64,000 bases of DNA from the NCBI RefSeq assembly GCF_958450345.1, contig NC_088781.1, forward strand, positions 56,312,315 through 56,376,314, written 5' to 3'. A program made the translations under genes and the position numbers. Each line of letters begins with the position of its first letter. The stretch's first letter is position 1. The stretch comes from Calliphora vicina. Taxonomy: Eukaryota > Arthropoda > Insecta > Diptera > Calliphoridae. Positions 34,301 to 46,892 of the stretch are shown here, one piece after another. The notes below the pieces were generated by a model. It did no database searches and had not been told where the DNA came from. It saw only the letters and a list, made by a program, of their open reading frames with translations.

Positions 34301-34406
34301 TGCTTAAAAATATTTTGCAGCCGACAAAGTTTCCTTAGTTTTATCATAGGTTTTTTTGGGATTAAAATCTTGCGTTTGCGTATGCCACTTCAAAATGGAT
34401 CTAAGT

Positions 34407-35305
34407 GTTGGATATATGTCTTAAAGTGTGGTAGTCTTTAACATTTTTTCGCTTTCATTTTGAAACCTTTGAACAATATAAATTTATTCAGTATTTTCCT
34501 ATCGATTCCGAGAAAAAAGAACTGCTAATCTTTTGAGGCCATGAACGAATCAAGCCAATATTGGATAATCTGTTCCAAAGTGAAGCGTATCCCAGAGAGA
34601 GCACTCTGCGTCGGGCGGAGAAGTCGGACGGGGCACGGTCTGGACTATAAAGCGGATGAGCCAAAACTTCCCAACCACTTCATTTGAAATACTTTTTAAC
34701 AGGTTTTGCAACATGTGATCGAGCGTAGTCATGATGGAATGTTACATGTTTCGTGTCTGGTCGCATATACGATACATGTTCCTTGTGATGGTCTTGCCAC
34801 ATTTCAGCAGCTCATAATAGATGGGACCCTTTCAGTCCCACCATATACTTACAGTGCATTACCTTAGCGCCATTTATATTTGGCTTTGGTGTCGATTCGG
34901 CTGGTTAACCGAGCTCCATACGATCTCTTACGTTTCGGGTTATTGTAATGGAGCTATTTTTCATCGCAAGTAATGATTCGGTTCAAGCTGAATACATAAA
35001 AAATCGTTTTTATAGGTCTCTCGTATGGTAACCAATTTTCCTGCTTTTGGATGAATCCTGCTGCTGGCAAACGATTGGAAATTGCAGATTGAGCAGCTTC
35101 CAATGATTTTGCAGTCTTTTGTAGAGTTTGACAACAATCTTCATGGAGTAATGCTTCCAATTCTTGGTCTTCAAACTTTTTTGCTTAGCCTGGGCGACCT
35201 TTGTCTTCCTTGTCAAAATCCCCAATACCGCACAAACCATTTCTCGCACGTTGAAACCTATGGAACACATTCACCATAATAAAGAAGTAAAGCAATACTC
35301 CCCAC
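34407..35305 (-). pseudogene. Mariner element 3, dead transposase
   Basis: The left terminus TTGGATATATGTCTTAAAGT matches the mariner inverted repeat, worn. The transposase is read on the minus strand. Near the left end, the plus-strand words GAGAAGTCGGACGGGGCACG and AAAACTTCCCAACCACTTC are the inverse of the APSDFYLF-like and EVLPHPPYSPDLAP-like blocks (about 34610-34685). The middle block around 34790-34900 holds the inverse of the YYELLKCGKT-like and KPNINGAKV-like stretches. Towards 35270, TIWNM-like DNA-binding N-terminal pieces remain (MCSIGFNVREMVCAVLGILT). Frame changes make it inactive, and the right terminus is missing. Confidence 0.8.
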
Positions 35306-35764
35306 ATTCTTCTTCTTCTTTTGGTATTAAATAACCTTGTCGTGGAATTAGTTTTACATGGACTTCCTTCAAAATGTGCAGTTTGTGCAGAAAAACTTTT
35401 TACTCTTCCTATCTAATAATTATATTTTTTAAACTGAAGATTTTTTCTTAAATTCCGCAATTAAATAAGCAGTTTATTGTTTTGGTTTTTAAATTTTCAC
35501 AAATCTTGACTCTAGCCATTTTACTAACTATTTAAAGAAACTTATTTTGCGAAAAAATTACAAAGAGAAATTATCCAAATAAAATAGAAATGGAAATAAC
35601 AGTTTTTAGTCTTTTTCCTTTTAAAGGTTAAAATTAAAGGTTTCCATCATTTTGCCAATGCTAAGATATATAACCACATTATTTTAATATATTATTGTTA
35701 AAATTTAATGTTTAAAAAAGTAATTGTCGAATTTAGGATGATATTAATCCCTAGTATATCATAT
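35306..35764. other. No feature seen
   Basis: AT-rich DNA after the truncated mariner. TTCTTCTTCTTCTTTT at 35308 is simple sequence. Confidence 0.4.
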
Positions 35765-35925
35765 GGATTATGATGCGTCCAATGCTTTCCCAAAAAGTCA
35801 ATGTTTGGTGTGGATTTTGGGTTGTGATCATGGACAGGGTCATCTCACGTGAGCTTGAAGTGTACTGACCACCGAGATCGTTAGACTTTTTCTTGAGGAG
35901 TTTTCTTAAGTCACAGGTCCATTCG
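35765..35925 (+). pseudogene. Tc1/mariner-superfamily transposase relic
   Basis: In shifting frames the DNA reads PKKSM then LVWILGCDHG, and WPPRSLDFFL-like near 35875-35905 (CTGACCACCGAGATCGTTAG). In the family the first block (a VWCGFW-like strand) and the last (WPPRSCDLTPLDYFLWG-like, holding the third acidic residue) are about 100 codons apart, so a large internal deletion joins them here. Same family as 6751, 51338, 59009 and 59870. Confidence 0.45.
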
Positions 35926-35929
35926 GATC

Positions 35930-36165
35930 ATAAATGGATTTTTGGCGATTTTTTTAAAAAAATTGAGACACGAGGTGACCAATTTTGGGGGCTACACACT
36001 GGCCCCCATTATCTCTAGGAAGCTGAACAAACGTGAATCAACTCGACCATAAGCTCCAACCATGTGAAATTTCGTAACAATGTATCTAATAGTTCGCGAG
36101 ATACCGAACTATTTCCAAAAAAAAAAATGTCTAAACCACTTTGCACCGTCATATAACAGTAAGAA
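35930..36165 (+). repeat. Repeat family C copy
   Basis: GGATCATAAATGGATTTTTG followed by GCGATTTTTTT, then GTGACCAATTTTGGGGGC, AAGCTCCAACCATGTGAAAT and AATAGTTCGCGAGATACCGA. The same block order is seen at 47465-47640, and the start recurs inverted at 45685-45740. Confidence 0.6.
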
Positions 36166-36284
36166 TAAACATGCACAGTAGAGTGCTCCAAAAAAAATTT
36201 TAAATTGTTTATGTTTATTATTGTTTATTAAATTGTTTTATATATTGTAGAGACACGTTGTGTAAAATATTAGGATGCAATTTA

Positions 36285-36850
36285 ATTTAAAGGAATCGAA
36301 ATGTGTACGTAATTGTCGTTCTAATGAAATATAAAAAACAAAAATTGGTTACAAAATGTTAAAGTTATTAAAAATCCCCAGACCATTAAATTGTCTCAAG
36401 CCACTGGAACAAGATATGAAATTTTTTTATTTTACATATTTACTTGTATATGAGTTTTTGGATTTGTAGGAAAACATTAACCTATTCGCAGGTATGACCA
36501 AACAAATTAATTTTTTTAAAAGCAGTTTCAAAACTCCATTTTCAAATTTTTAAAAATTTGGTTAAACAAATTTCTGAACTTTTTGATCATCACATTGAGA
36601 TTTATTGAGAATATAATAGGGAATAAAAATATGAAGAAATTATGAAAATATCTGCTATAGTTTTTCCATACCTGTGATTTAAATTTTGCAATTTTCGAGA
36701 AAAACTAATTATTTGGCCATATTTTTTTTGGGAATTTCCTTACTGTTATGAATTTTAAGTAGAATCTATTCAGAATATTATATTCCATATAATTTTTAAT
36801 ATAGTCTGAAAGTTTTACTAAAATCAGAAAACGTTAACCCTTAAACATAA
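36285..36850 (+). repeat. Worn single arm of the long-palindrome family
   Basis: Blocks such as AATCGAAATGTGTACGTAAT, TTACTTGTATATGAGTTTTT, CCTATTCGCAGGTATG and GATCATCACATTGAGATTTA match the left arm of 31024-33457 in order, with many substitutions and small gaps. Neither terminus nor the opposite arm is present. Confidence 0.75.
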
Positions 36851-39189
36851 CCTTAAAAAAAACTTTAACCCTGAAAACTATCTTGCTGAACTTTTGAAGA
36901 ATGTGTATGTATGTTGTATGCAAAAAGGTGCAAAAAATATTTTGTAATTCCAATAGGTTATACATCAATTTATCATGTGATGACAACAGAACCCTGGAAT
37001 CAAATGGTATTCTATATTTTAGAGTCTATAAAAGATTTCTCACTTTCCAGATATACTTACAATAAAACGCTTTATATTAACCGCCCCGGATAACTTATTT
37101 TAACTTATTTCTTAAAAAGTCTTTATGACTATTATTAAATAAAATAAAAACCTTTAAAAAACAAAAAAAATGACAAAAAATATTCAAAAACAAAAAAGTT
37201 AAAAATGTTCAAAGTTAGTGAACATGAAGCGGGTAGAAATTAGATTTTTATTTTCTGTAAAATACACGACATTCGGAGTACCGTTATCGTGTTTTGGTTC
37301 ACATTTCTTCACTATGATATGCATTTATTTATTGTTTGAATAATTGTCTCTCATACTGAATTGAAACTTAAGAAAAAAAAATCAAACAAATTTTGAGTTT
37401 AGTCCCCCTAAATTGGCAAAATCTAACACTGTGCGCCCCATCGGTTAAATTCAGCCTAATTTATGAGCCAGAGTCATGGAATATAGTTTCCAAAAATGTT
37501 ACCATATGCAAGCCATTGACACTCACTGTATTTCAGATTATATATCAGCCATTACTAAGTAGTTTAGTAAAATAAATAAACATATGATATAAAGTATTTA
37601 TTGAAAAGTATGTTGTTCAGTAATTGCAAGTCATTACCAAGTTTTAGCTGGTTAGTTAAGGTCAGCAGAATTTATTATCTTTTTTAAAGAAAATGTTTTC
37701 ACTAGCTAAAAGTAACTCATTTCATTCACTTTGCCTCCTTATTGGCATAAAAAGTCATATTCCACTACTCTGTTCAAATAAATTCGTTAATAATTTACAT
37801 ATTTTATTCTATCGATTACACAAATTTATAAAAATATTTTTAATATATTTCTAAGAAATAAAAGTAATTCATCATTTTTACCAAATGTTAGATAGAAACA
37901 AATAAAACAAATTATGTTAAAAATTAAAATTTTGTCACCCCTTGTATGTGAGCACAATAAGTGGAAAGCCGCATTTTTAAAAACAAAAAAAATTATACAA
38001 TAACAAATATAAACATTTGTTTAAAACTTATGCTCATTAGATATGCAACAAATGTTGCATAAAGCACACGCCTAAACATATGCAAAAACAATAGAAACGA
38101 AAAAAACAAATCCACAAAAAAACCCAGACAATGTCATACACACACAAATCACTCACTCGCATAGAAATGGAAAATAAAATGACAACAAGGAGAGAAAACA
38201 AAAAAGGAAATATAATTTCAGCGCCAAGTGATGATGAATTATGATTGATCAGCCTCCTAATTACTGGGCAAACACCACATCACACACACAAACTCATCCC
38301 AACAGGACAAAAGAAAACTCTTTAAACAAAGAGAAGTTTATTTTTTTGATGTTTTCCAAAACATCAGACAGCCAGCCGGAGAGTGAAAAAAAGGACTACA
38401 GCCGGTTTAATGCCACAAATGCTTCATAAGTCATAAGCGGCATGCTTTATTTGTTTTCATGTGTGTTTCACAGTAGACAAACACAATTTTCTCTGGTGAC
38501 AATTAAACAAAAGATTAAATAACCTTAATCTGCATACATAGCTACTCAAACACATTTATGGATGTATTGTTATATAAATGTATATGTCTATATTAACCCT
38601 CACAGCTCCCTAACTTCCCTTTTGTATCAATATTTGTGTTTAAATATAACTAATTTGTAATATTTTATTGTTGTTTTTGTGTTCATTTTCCAAAATTTTC
38701 CACATTTGCATCTTGATTTTGAGTGTGAAACGGGATTATTTTGTAAATGTATACAAATGTGATGAGATTGTCTGTCTATTGTTTAAAATGTAACCAAATT
38801 TTTGACCACAACCACTAGAGGCGTGAAAATGTTTCAAAATCTATAATACTTAAGTAGGCTCGTTAATCTGATATTTGTTTCTATTTAAGAGGATTTTAAA
38901 ATAGCTAAATTTTAAATCGGAAAAACAAATGCAAATAGAGCACGTATTCAAATTGTATAAGGCATGTATTTAAAGATGTAGCAATCCCATCAACCGTCTC
39001 TGGCAATGTAAACAAGTCTGATGACACCTGGTCATGGCCTTCATGTGACACATTAGAGGAACTCTGTCTAGCTCATTTTCCTGGATGTCAGAAGACGAAC
39101 GAATATATGTGCATATATATACCACGAACTCACAAATAAATGACAATCGTATTACGGTGAAAAAATCAAATGGGCTAATCGAACTTTTG
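36851..39189. other. No gene seen
   Basis: AT-rich DNA with A-rich blocks near 37150 and 38090. Short open frames lack family resemblance. Confidence 0.4.
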
Positions 39190-39190
39190 G

Positions 39191-40640
39191 CCCTTAGCGC
39201 CAAATTATCGTAAGCGACATTTTTAAAATTTTTGTTTTTTGGCAGAAATTAAAATTTTATGGACCGACTGATGTTTTAGCGTTCTCAGAATATCAAAATT
39301 GTTAATAACATCAAAAATATAGGGGGTAAGATTTTATCGTAAGTCAATGTTTATATTTTACAATAAACAAATTTTATCGTAAGCGACACACAGTGGTATA
39401 GAAAAAAAAGAGCGAAATAAATATGTAACTTCTAAATGGTTAGATTGGTTTGAATGAAATTTCACATGCGCAAAGAAGAAGTGTTGTCGAGTTTAAGTTT
39501 TGAACGTGGACCTCATGGGCCCACTAGGTGTGCGGCCAAGGGTTCTCAAAGTAGGACACCTCGGGTATGTTATATTTTTAAAACGATATTATTTCTTGGC
39601 TTGAGTTCCGATTTCAAAAAAAATTATACATATAGAATCTTCTCATAGACAATACAAAAAAACCTCGTCGTGGCTATCAATTATCTATTATAGCTTAGGA
39701 GATATTCGCATGTGAAAATTCAATTTTCAACTTTTTACCCACCCTACTCCAGTTTTTTGATCCAAGTATTTCCCGATTTTCTCCAGTTTTCCTTTATTGG
39801 ACTAACAAGACATGTATGTGTCAAATGAAAAAAGAATTGTTTAAAAGTAATGAGTAAGTCCAAAGTTATATGCATTTGAATTTAAAAAATTTTAAAAAGG
39901 CGATTTTTCGCAAATTTTTTGGAAAAAAATAACTTTTTTCTTTTTGAGTTACAGCAAAAAATTTCTAAGAGGGTGTATAAGGAATTTCTACTTTCTGAAA
40001 GCTAAGTTCTCATAAAATATTTTAAAGGAAAACTAATTTCAAAATTGTTGTTACCGAGGGGACCAGGTACTTTCAAAAAAAACCTATTTTTATGTAAAAT
40101 AAAACTTTACGGCAAAAATTCTAAAATCGCGTATTCGATATCATAATATAATAACCGATTATAGGTGGCTCAATATGTTTCTAATTATTTTGTGAAGGGT
40201 CCCGATAACTCCGACTCTGGTATGGATATTATGCCAAAAAACTAAAAATTAGCATTTTTGGAATTTTTCGACACTTTTTTGGGAATTGCGGGATTGCTGA
40301 TAATAAATTTCAAAATTCGTTTTTATTTTTCAATTTTAAATAGAAAAATCTACATAACTGTGAAATTTCATTAAAAACTTTTTATAAATAAAAGTTTTAT
40401 TTCAATTCGAAAAATTCAACAAAAAACATTTTTTGTCATATTTTTCTATAAAGTAATCCATGAATTTTTAATTGTGAAAAGTTATAAATGTTTTTGAAAA
40501 ATAGACAAATAGCTTGAACGAAATTATATTATATCGCATCATAACATTTTTAATTCTATGTATAAATTTCAAAATAATCAAAAAAACCTTCTCTTGAAAA
40601 AATTTGTGTTTTGTCGCTTACGATAATTTGGCGCTAAGGG
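39191..40640. mobile_element. 1450-bp inverted-repeat element (CCCTTAGCGCC ends)
   Basis: The left end CCCTTAGCGCCAAATTATCG then TAAGCGACA pairs exactly with the inverted right end. The subterminal word TTATCGTAAGCGACA is repeated at 39373-39388 (and as TTATCGTAAGTCA at 39335). From 39389 to about 40450 it contains a full-length copy of repeat family B, so either B is nested in this element or this element is B plus its true ends. No target duplication is evident. No coding. Confidence 0.7.
39389..40450 (+). repeat. Repeat family B, copy 2
   Basis: Begins CACAGTGGTATAGAAAAAAA. Collinear with the inverse of 9050-10104: AACTTCTAAATGGTTAGA, GGACACCTCGGGTATGTT, CACCCTACTCCAGTTTTTTG, TTTTTTGGAAAAAAAT and CTCTGGTATGGATATTATG follow in the same order. 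Family members diverge by many substitutions. Confidence 0.7.
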
Positions 40641-40659
40641 CTCGATATGTATTAGGCCG

Positions 40660-40993
40660 GGTCGATTTGTATGGAGGATCAAAAAGTAAAAAATCGTATA
40701 GCAGAAACGCAATCTACGAATTGAAATAAGATCAATAGGAACCAATATATATGAACAACGCTACCAAATTATCCAAATTTACTTTGAAAATCAACCATCA
40801 ATTCATGGAACTTATAGTTCGTTAGTTCGTTTAAACTTTTTTAATTAATTGCGGATCTCTAATATTATAAAAATCGTATAGCAGAAACGCATTCTAGGGA
40901 AAATTCTAAGAAAGATTCCTCAAGAAACCATAGGTCTAAAGTAAACTTGAATAATTTGGTAGCGTTGTTCATATATATTGGTTCCTATTGATC
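40660..40993. repeat. Inverted and direct repeat block beside the LINE 3' end
   Basis: GATCAATAGGAACCAATATA, then TATGAACAACGCTACCAAAT (40729-40768), returns inverted at about 40954-40993, with the pair extending about 55 bp. AAATCGTATAGCAGAAACGC also appears twice directly (40690 and 40868). The inner inverted arm touches the stop codon of the LINE at 40996, so it may be that LINE's short 3' UTR and an inverted second copy of it. Confidence 0.65.
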
Positions 40994-43110
40994 CTATAAG
41001 GAGCTTGATGCTATATTCTTGATCTCATTCCAGCTTTTCCTTGTTTTGGTAACTTCGCGAGTTAGTTGTCTGCGCCCAGTGTTAGCCGGGCGTCCGATTC
41101 TTTTGCTTCCCTGAGGGTTCCAATGAACAGCACTTCGGGTGATATCATTAAATGGGCGGCGTAATGCATGTCGTATCCAGCCCCACTTTCGTTTTAGTAT
41201 TTAAAGTTCTACTGGTATCTGATGTGTGCGTGTCCAGAGTTGGGTATTCGAAATATTGTTGGGCCAGAAGATTCGCAGTATTCTTCTGAGACATCTGTTT
41301 ATAAAAACATGCATGGTATTGAGATCTCTCGGAGCTGTGTTCCATGTTTCGCATCCGTATAATAGCACAGACTTAACGGACGAATTGAAAATTTGACTGT
41401 CTTTTATGGTAGGGTTGGAGACATCATCCGAAGATCCGCCCGTAACTAGTCCACGTCTTGAAGATTGATATTTTTAATGGAGAACGGTATGCTGCATGAA
41501 GAGTTGATTCTCATTACCTTTGTTTTTATTATATATATTCTAAGGCCTGCCTTTGAAGCTCCCATTTCAACTTTTTTCAAATTTTCTACCATATCTAAAT
41601 GATTTTGTGTGAGTAGGCATATGTCGTCTGCGTAGTCAAGATCGGAAAGACGACCATTTAAACCCCACGTGATCCCTCTTCTGTTACACATTGTGTTCCT
41701 CATTACGTCGCAACCCTACCTTACACCTGCTCTAACGTTCACCGTATCATTTACACAGTTCTCGTGTATTATCCGATAGTTTGCATTTCTATATAGCTCC
41801 TGGATGATCTTGATTAATTTTCTAGGTACACCTTCACATGCAAGAGCACTCCAAATGGCAGAGTGGGAAAATGTATCGAAAGCCTTTTCAAAATCGATAA
41901 ATACTAGGTAGAGAGGTGATGTGTATTCTACAGATTGTTCGATAATGATTCGAGAGCTATTAATATGATCTATGCATGATTTTTTGATCGAGGGAGTCAG
42001 ATAATCGATTGTGGACGATATTTGTAATGACTTTGTTGATCTTGTTTAGAAGTGAGATCACCTTTCTTTGGTATGTTGATAAACATACCTTCTTTTAAAT
42101 CTTCGCATAGTTCAGGGTTGATGTTATCAGATCCTGGGGCCATCCTTGAGGCTGCTGCTTGCGCATCTGCCGTAAGCCACTTTCGTTCAGGATTTTTGTA
42201 AACAATATGGTTAGCTGCTGCGTTACAAAAAATGTTCTTTACGTTTATAAATTCATCGAGCGCAAGTTCGTTATTTGATAAGGAGCATCTTATGCTTTTG
42301 CACATCGAATCTTTTTGAGCAAGTTTTCCTTTTCTTACAGCTGCAACCTTAAGCAGTCCGCAGTACGCTTATTTCGTACATCTAGAAGATATGCACGCCA
42401 TGTTCAGCTGTTGTCAGGTGACACCCATCTAATCTTATGTATTCTCTAGTGAGGGAAAATTGAGCCGCCAATTACCAGATTGTTTCAGTTAATATCTCGC
42501 CGTTTTCGGTCAATCTTTCCAGGACATGACAACTTGAGCATTGAAGTCGCCCATCATTAGCTATATGTATCCCCGGTTCACTGTTGAAATTACTCTGGAT
42601 AGGTGGCTGCAAAAATTCTCCTTCTGGTTCAGCTAATTCAGTGGGAGCGTAGCACTGGAGGCAAGTAATGTTGCGGGCACGAGTACGAAAGCGCGCTCTG
42701 ATTATTCTGTCAGAATGACGCTTTCTTAGCTTCTTTACTGAATAAATCTCGACACCGGATTGTAGAACCGTCAGTTGCTAAAATCTCTCCAGAGTCAGTC
42801 AGTCTGGTTTCACACAGACCCAGAAAAACTAAGTTGTAGTTCTTAGCTTCCTTGCACATTTGTTCCAGTTTTATGGAATCTGTTCCAAGCGTCCGAGCGT
42901 TCCATGTTCCAAATCGTGTCCGGTGTTTGAAGCCAAAGGTCGTCATCAAAGAAATCAGTTGTTTTTTTATTTTCATTTCTTGAGGTTTTGGTAGTCATAT
43001 AATTTAGGATGAGTAGCTGATTAGGCTTCCGCATCCGATCTTGGAGCTGGGGCTGACAGCAAACACCCAACATGGGCTCCGTTAAACGAAGTTGGGTAAT
43101 TGGTTATTTA
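40994..43110 (-). mobile_element. RTE-like LINE with endonuclease and reverse transcriptase, decayed
   Basis: Read on the minus strand from about 43100. The endonuclease begins FGTWNARTLGTDSIKLEQMC (near 42920), then YNLVFLGLCETRLTDSGEI, then near 42560 MGDFNAQV with the expected D and N, and CHLTTAEHGVHI-like text near 42410. The reverse transcriptase shows MAPGSDNINPELCEDLKEG (near 42130), IPKKGDLTS, FEKAFDTFSHSAIWSALA (near 41890), CVNDTVNVRAGVR, and LSDLDYADDICLLTQNH with the YADD site at 41634-41623. The C-terminus reads RIGRPANTGRRQLTREVTKT and ends SSSL at the stop (40996-40994). Several stops and a deletion in the palm show that it is dead. The clade is inferred from the compact endonuclease-RT order and tail. 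Confidence 0.85.
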
Positions 43111-43149
43111 GTGGCGCCAATCACCCGTTGTTGTTCATGCGTCAATATA

Positions 43150-45200
43150 TTCATGATGCTTTGCCAAGGTATACTCTTTTGACAGTTAACCCTTTCGTAA
43201 ATTATATGGGGCTTAAAGAACACCCTTTATTTAGTGTTCGTACATTCTTTATAAGTACATGTGTATTCCTAAATATAATTAATTTTTTAATAGTATTCCC
43301 AACCGGAAACGAAAACATCTCCATAACATTATTTTCCCTTGGAATAGACTCCTCTAGTCCAATATGATGTATAATTATTTGCAATTAGCAAAACAAAATA
43401 TTAATCAAATAAATACATATTTGTATGTGTATTTAAATGAAAAAAGTGTGAAAGTAAGGTGTTAAACAACAACCGCAATATTAAAATTATATTTCATTTT
43501 ATTTTATAATTACATTTAATTGAATAATTATTTTCAATAAGAAAATTAAAATTTAACTAAAAATAGAAAATTAAACAACACAACTAATTGAGAAAACCCA
43601 CATTAATGGCACAAAAAAAACTGTAATTATGAAAAATTTTCAAACAGAAATTGTATTAAATATTAAAATATTATATAGAAACTAAAGTGGAAAAGAAAAC
43701 TATAGTCTATAGAGTGAAAAAAAAACGAATATTTAAATATAAAAATTCTTAATAACAAAATAACATGCAAATTAACCATTTGATTTCATTAGTTTTGGCC
43801 ATTTTTGCAAAACTAAAAGGAAAAAATTAAATTAAATAAAATAAACACATGTACAAGTGAGTACGAGTGCAATCGTTCATATTTCCAAACAAATTATAAA
43901 GAAAATTATTATTTTATAAATACATTATTAAATTTTTTTTGTTTAACTTCTTCTGTTTCTTGTGCTTCTTTATAACTATAAAATGACTGCATAAGTTGTT
44001 GAGCACTTTAATTGTTTGCGTTTGTTGCAGCAATATCATCAACATTAGCAATACCAATAACAACAGCTACAATATATGAGCAACACAGCAACATCGTCAG
44101 TCAGCAATATTTGCTAAAAGTAAAATAGTAAAACTCAATGTTCATTTTCAAAAACTCACACTCAGACTTTACGATTAACAGCCCTTTCAGATGTGAAATA
44201 CGACTAGTATTTTTTCATAGTTACTGGCACAAAATATTTATTTAAAAAGCGGCCTTACAATATTGTAGTTGGTACTATAAATTTAGGTACAGTAACATAA
44301 TTCTGGGTAAATTTTCTTTAAGCTTTTCATTTCACTTAACAAATTTCCGATTCCACATGAATATCTTTTTTGATAATATCCAATATTCTCTCCTCTATCT
44401 TTTACAAACTCAAGACTTGCTCAAGTAAACTTGACGTGTGTGAGTCAGCACTTAATTATTTATCGGCAATTCGCTGCAATTCTTGTTGGATTTCGTGTTG
44501 TGTCTTGTGTACAAAACCGATTAGTGTTCGTGCCCCAGAGCTGCATTTTTCTCTATTTGATCTATATGGACAATGAAATGGAATAGAGGAAATCTAAAAA
44601 TCCTCTTCCCTTTTATTATTTGATCCAGTGTATATTGTATATAGAAGATATTTATCACATATATTTTGACCAAGTGTTGTGTTGATTGTTGTTTCATTTT
44701 ACAACATTTGCGTTTTATGATGATATTAAATATAAAAATATTAATTCTTTCTACCTTTTTCAAATAGAAAAAAAGAAAGGAAAAGTAATAAATTAATAAA
44801 CGCATAATATGCAAACGATGGAGTGCTAAAGCAACACCCTATATTCTACATACAAATGAACATATGTACTTGCATTCACATATATGAATTGATTTTCCCG
44901 GCTGACCAATCGTTTGAGAATTTTCAAACTTTTTCAATCGAATTATCGCAACTTTGGGCATCAGCAATCAATTCTTTATAATTTTTACCAGTGGTTTCCC
45001 TTATATGGAGAAGCGGTCAAAAATCAATATCTCCAAAACTAAAAACGCTAGGGTCTTTGTCAGCTCATAGCATGCCCGAGGAACTTAAAGTTTGCAAATT
45101 TTTAGGAAAAAATATAAACAAGTGTAGCCACAGTAGCCATTTGATTTTTTAAGGGTTAATTGGCTTATAAATTTCTTTTAAGAATTTTTAAAATAAAGTG
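43150..45200. other. No gene seen
   Basis: AT-rich DNA. CAGCAATATCATCAACATTA and CAATAACAACAGCTACAA near 44028-44075 form a CAN-type low-complexity patch. Nothing else is recognised. Confidence 0.4.
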
Positions 45201-45202
45201 TT

Positions 45203-45560
45203 TGGTTAACAGCTAATTCCGACTTTGTGATACGGCTTAACTTTATATGGCAATAATATAGCTAGGAGTCCGCCAAATAAATTTTGTTAAAATTTTAAAA
45301 ATAGCTTTTTTGTGCACTTTTGTTTAAAAAATATAGTAAGAAACATTTATTTTTTTACCTTTTTTAGATAACTAGGGTCTCGTAATTTTTCACTAACAAT
45401 GTTTAGCAAATTTGTAGCTACGGTAAAGTTGAATAGCTCTTGAGAATATATCAATGCATTCTGAACGTGTCTAGTCACTCTAAATATCACATAAAGATCA
45501 CTTTGTACCTTAACAATTTTCGTTTTTACTATTTTTTGACTCTAAAACAAAGATTTTTTG
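45203..45560. repeat. Left arm of a 360-bp inverted repeat
   Basis: GGTTAACAGCTAATTCCGAC, TTTGTGATACGGCTTAACTT, TATATGGCAATAATATAGCT and GGAGTCCGCCAAATAAATTT pair in order with the inverse of 46893-47262. The arm continues through CACTAACAATGTTTAGCAAA and GTAGCTACGGTAAAGTTGAA to CTATTTTTTGACTCTAAAAC. Confidence 0.75.
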
Positions 45561-45640
45561 TTAAAATAGTATGATCAAGTCCACACTTCTAAGATGTGCT
45601 GTATTATTTACTCGGATGTGGTGTGGTACTCGGATGTGGT

Positions 45641-45680
45641 GAGGGTCCACCCACTGATCCCCATCAGTGGGTGGACCCTC
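45641..45680. repeat. Perfect 18-bp hairpin with CCCC loop
   Basis: GAGGGTCCACCCACTGAT (45641-45658), loop CCCC, then ATCAGTGGGTGGACCCTC (45663-45680). All 18 pairs match and the stem is more than half G+C, in sharp contrast to the surrounding DNA. A family C repeat in inverse orientation starts right after it. Confidence 0.95.
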
Positions 45681-45684
45681 AATG

Positions 45685-45760
45685 TCACATATTTAAAAAA
45701 AATCGCCAAAAATCCATTTATGATCGGAATGAGCTGAAATTTAAAATATAGATAGACCTT
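45685..45760 (-). repeat. Repeat family C fragment, inverse
   Basis: AAAAAAAATCGCCAAAAATC then CATTTATGATCGGAATGAGC is the inverse of the family C start at 35930 and 47462. Confidence 0.5.
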
Positions 45761-46892
45761 CTCAACCAATATGCATTTATCTGTAGGTTATCTCTTTTAG
45801 TTCAAGAGATATTTAGGTTTAATTTTTTTTTTTAAAATTTTGCTCGATCTTTTTTTCGTATTTTATATATGATGGGCCTACGAAAGGTTGAAATTTGGTT
45901 TTTATTTATGACGTATATTTCCGATAAAATTTTAAAGAAAATAAAACCAACCTGATAACAATTATTTCGTCCCTATAAAAAGTTACACGCATCCAAAGTT
46001 GAAGCATATTTTTATATATTTCAACTTTGTATGCGTGTGTTTTTTAAGTTTTTTCCCAAAAAAGTCCCCATATTTTTCCTTTTATAAAAAGCAAGTTTTC
46101 TTCGGGACTATATACATTTCTTATGATCTAGAGAGTGAACTTAAGGCAAAAACGTATGAAGTAAAATTTGACTAACTTAAGCGGACATTGTACCCCCCAG
46201 CCCTATCCAAACTTGGCCAATTTTGAAACAAAATTTTAGGTTTGAGTATAAAATTCTAAAAACGCAAAGCACCAATCCTCACAAAATTGCCATATTTGTA
46301 TAGCCCTATATGTTGTTTATATACATACAGAACGTTTTTACTATCATACTGTAAATAACGACAAAGTGTGCTATTTTCTAAAAAAAAATCAGTTTTTGGA
46401 ATACATTTTCCCCGTTTTAGGAATTTCGGTGTTTGAAAACAAAGAATGGCACATTTGTGATGCCATTGACTTAAGAACATTTAGATCTATATTACTTCCA
46501 AATTTTATTGTGATGTCTGTAACTGTTAAAATTTTACATTAATTCAAAATTTTATTTTTCTTGATGGAAAATCACCATTTTGAAATATTGTAAGTTTTTA
46601 AGGTAAATGGCGTCCGAAAAAAAACAAAATTAATTCATTTCGCTAAAATGTCAATCTTCATGTCATAAGGTTTCCACCGATATCAAAAACTTATATAAAA
46701 AGCTTATATTTACTCTTCAGAAGCTCCACAAACCTTGCCCACTTTCAAAAATTGTAAAGTTTTTTCATATCTTGCATCAAGCCGGTCTTGCGTGATCAAG
46801 ATTGGATAAAGTGATGCGACCGGATCATACCGATAATGATTTGCCCGTTCTTCGTTATTCCATACACTCGAACATACATTTTTAAAAACCAT

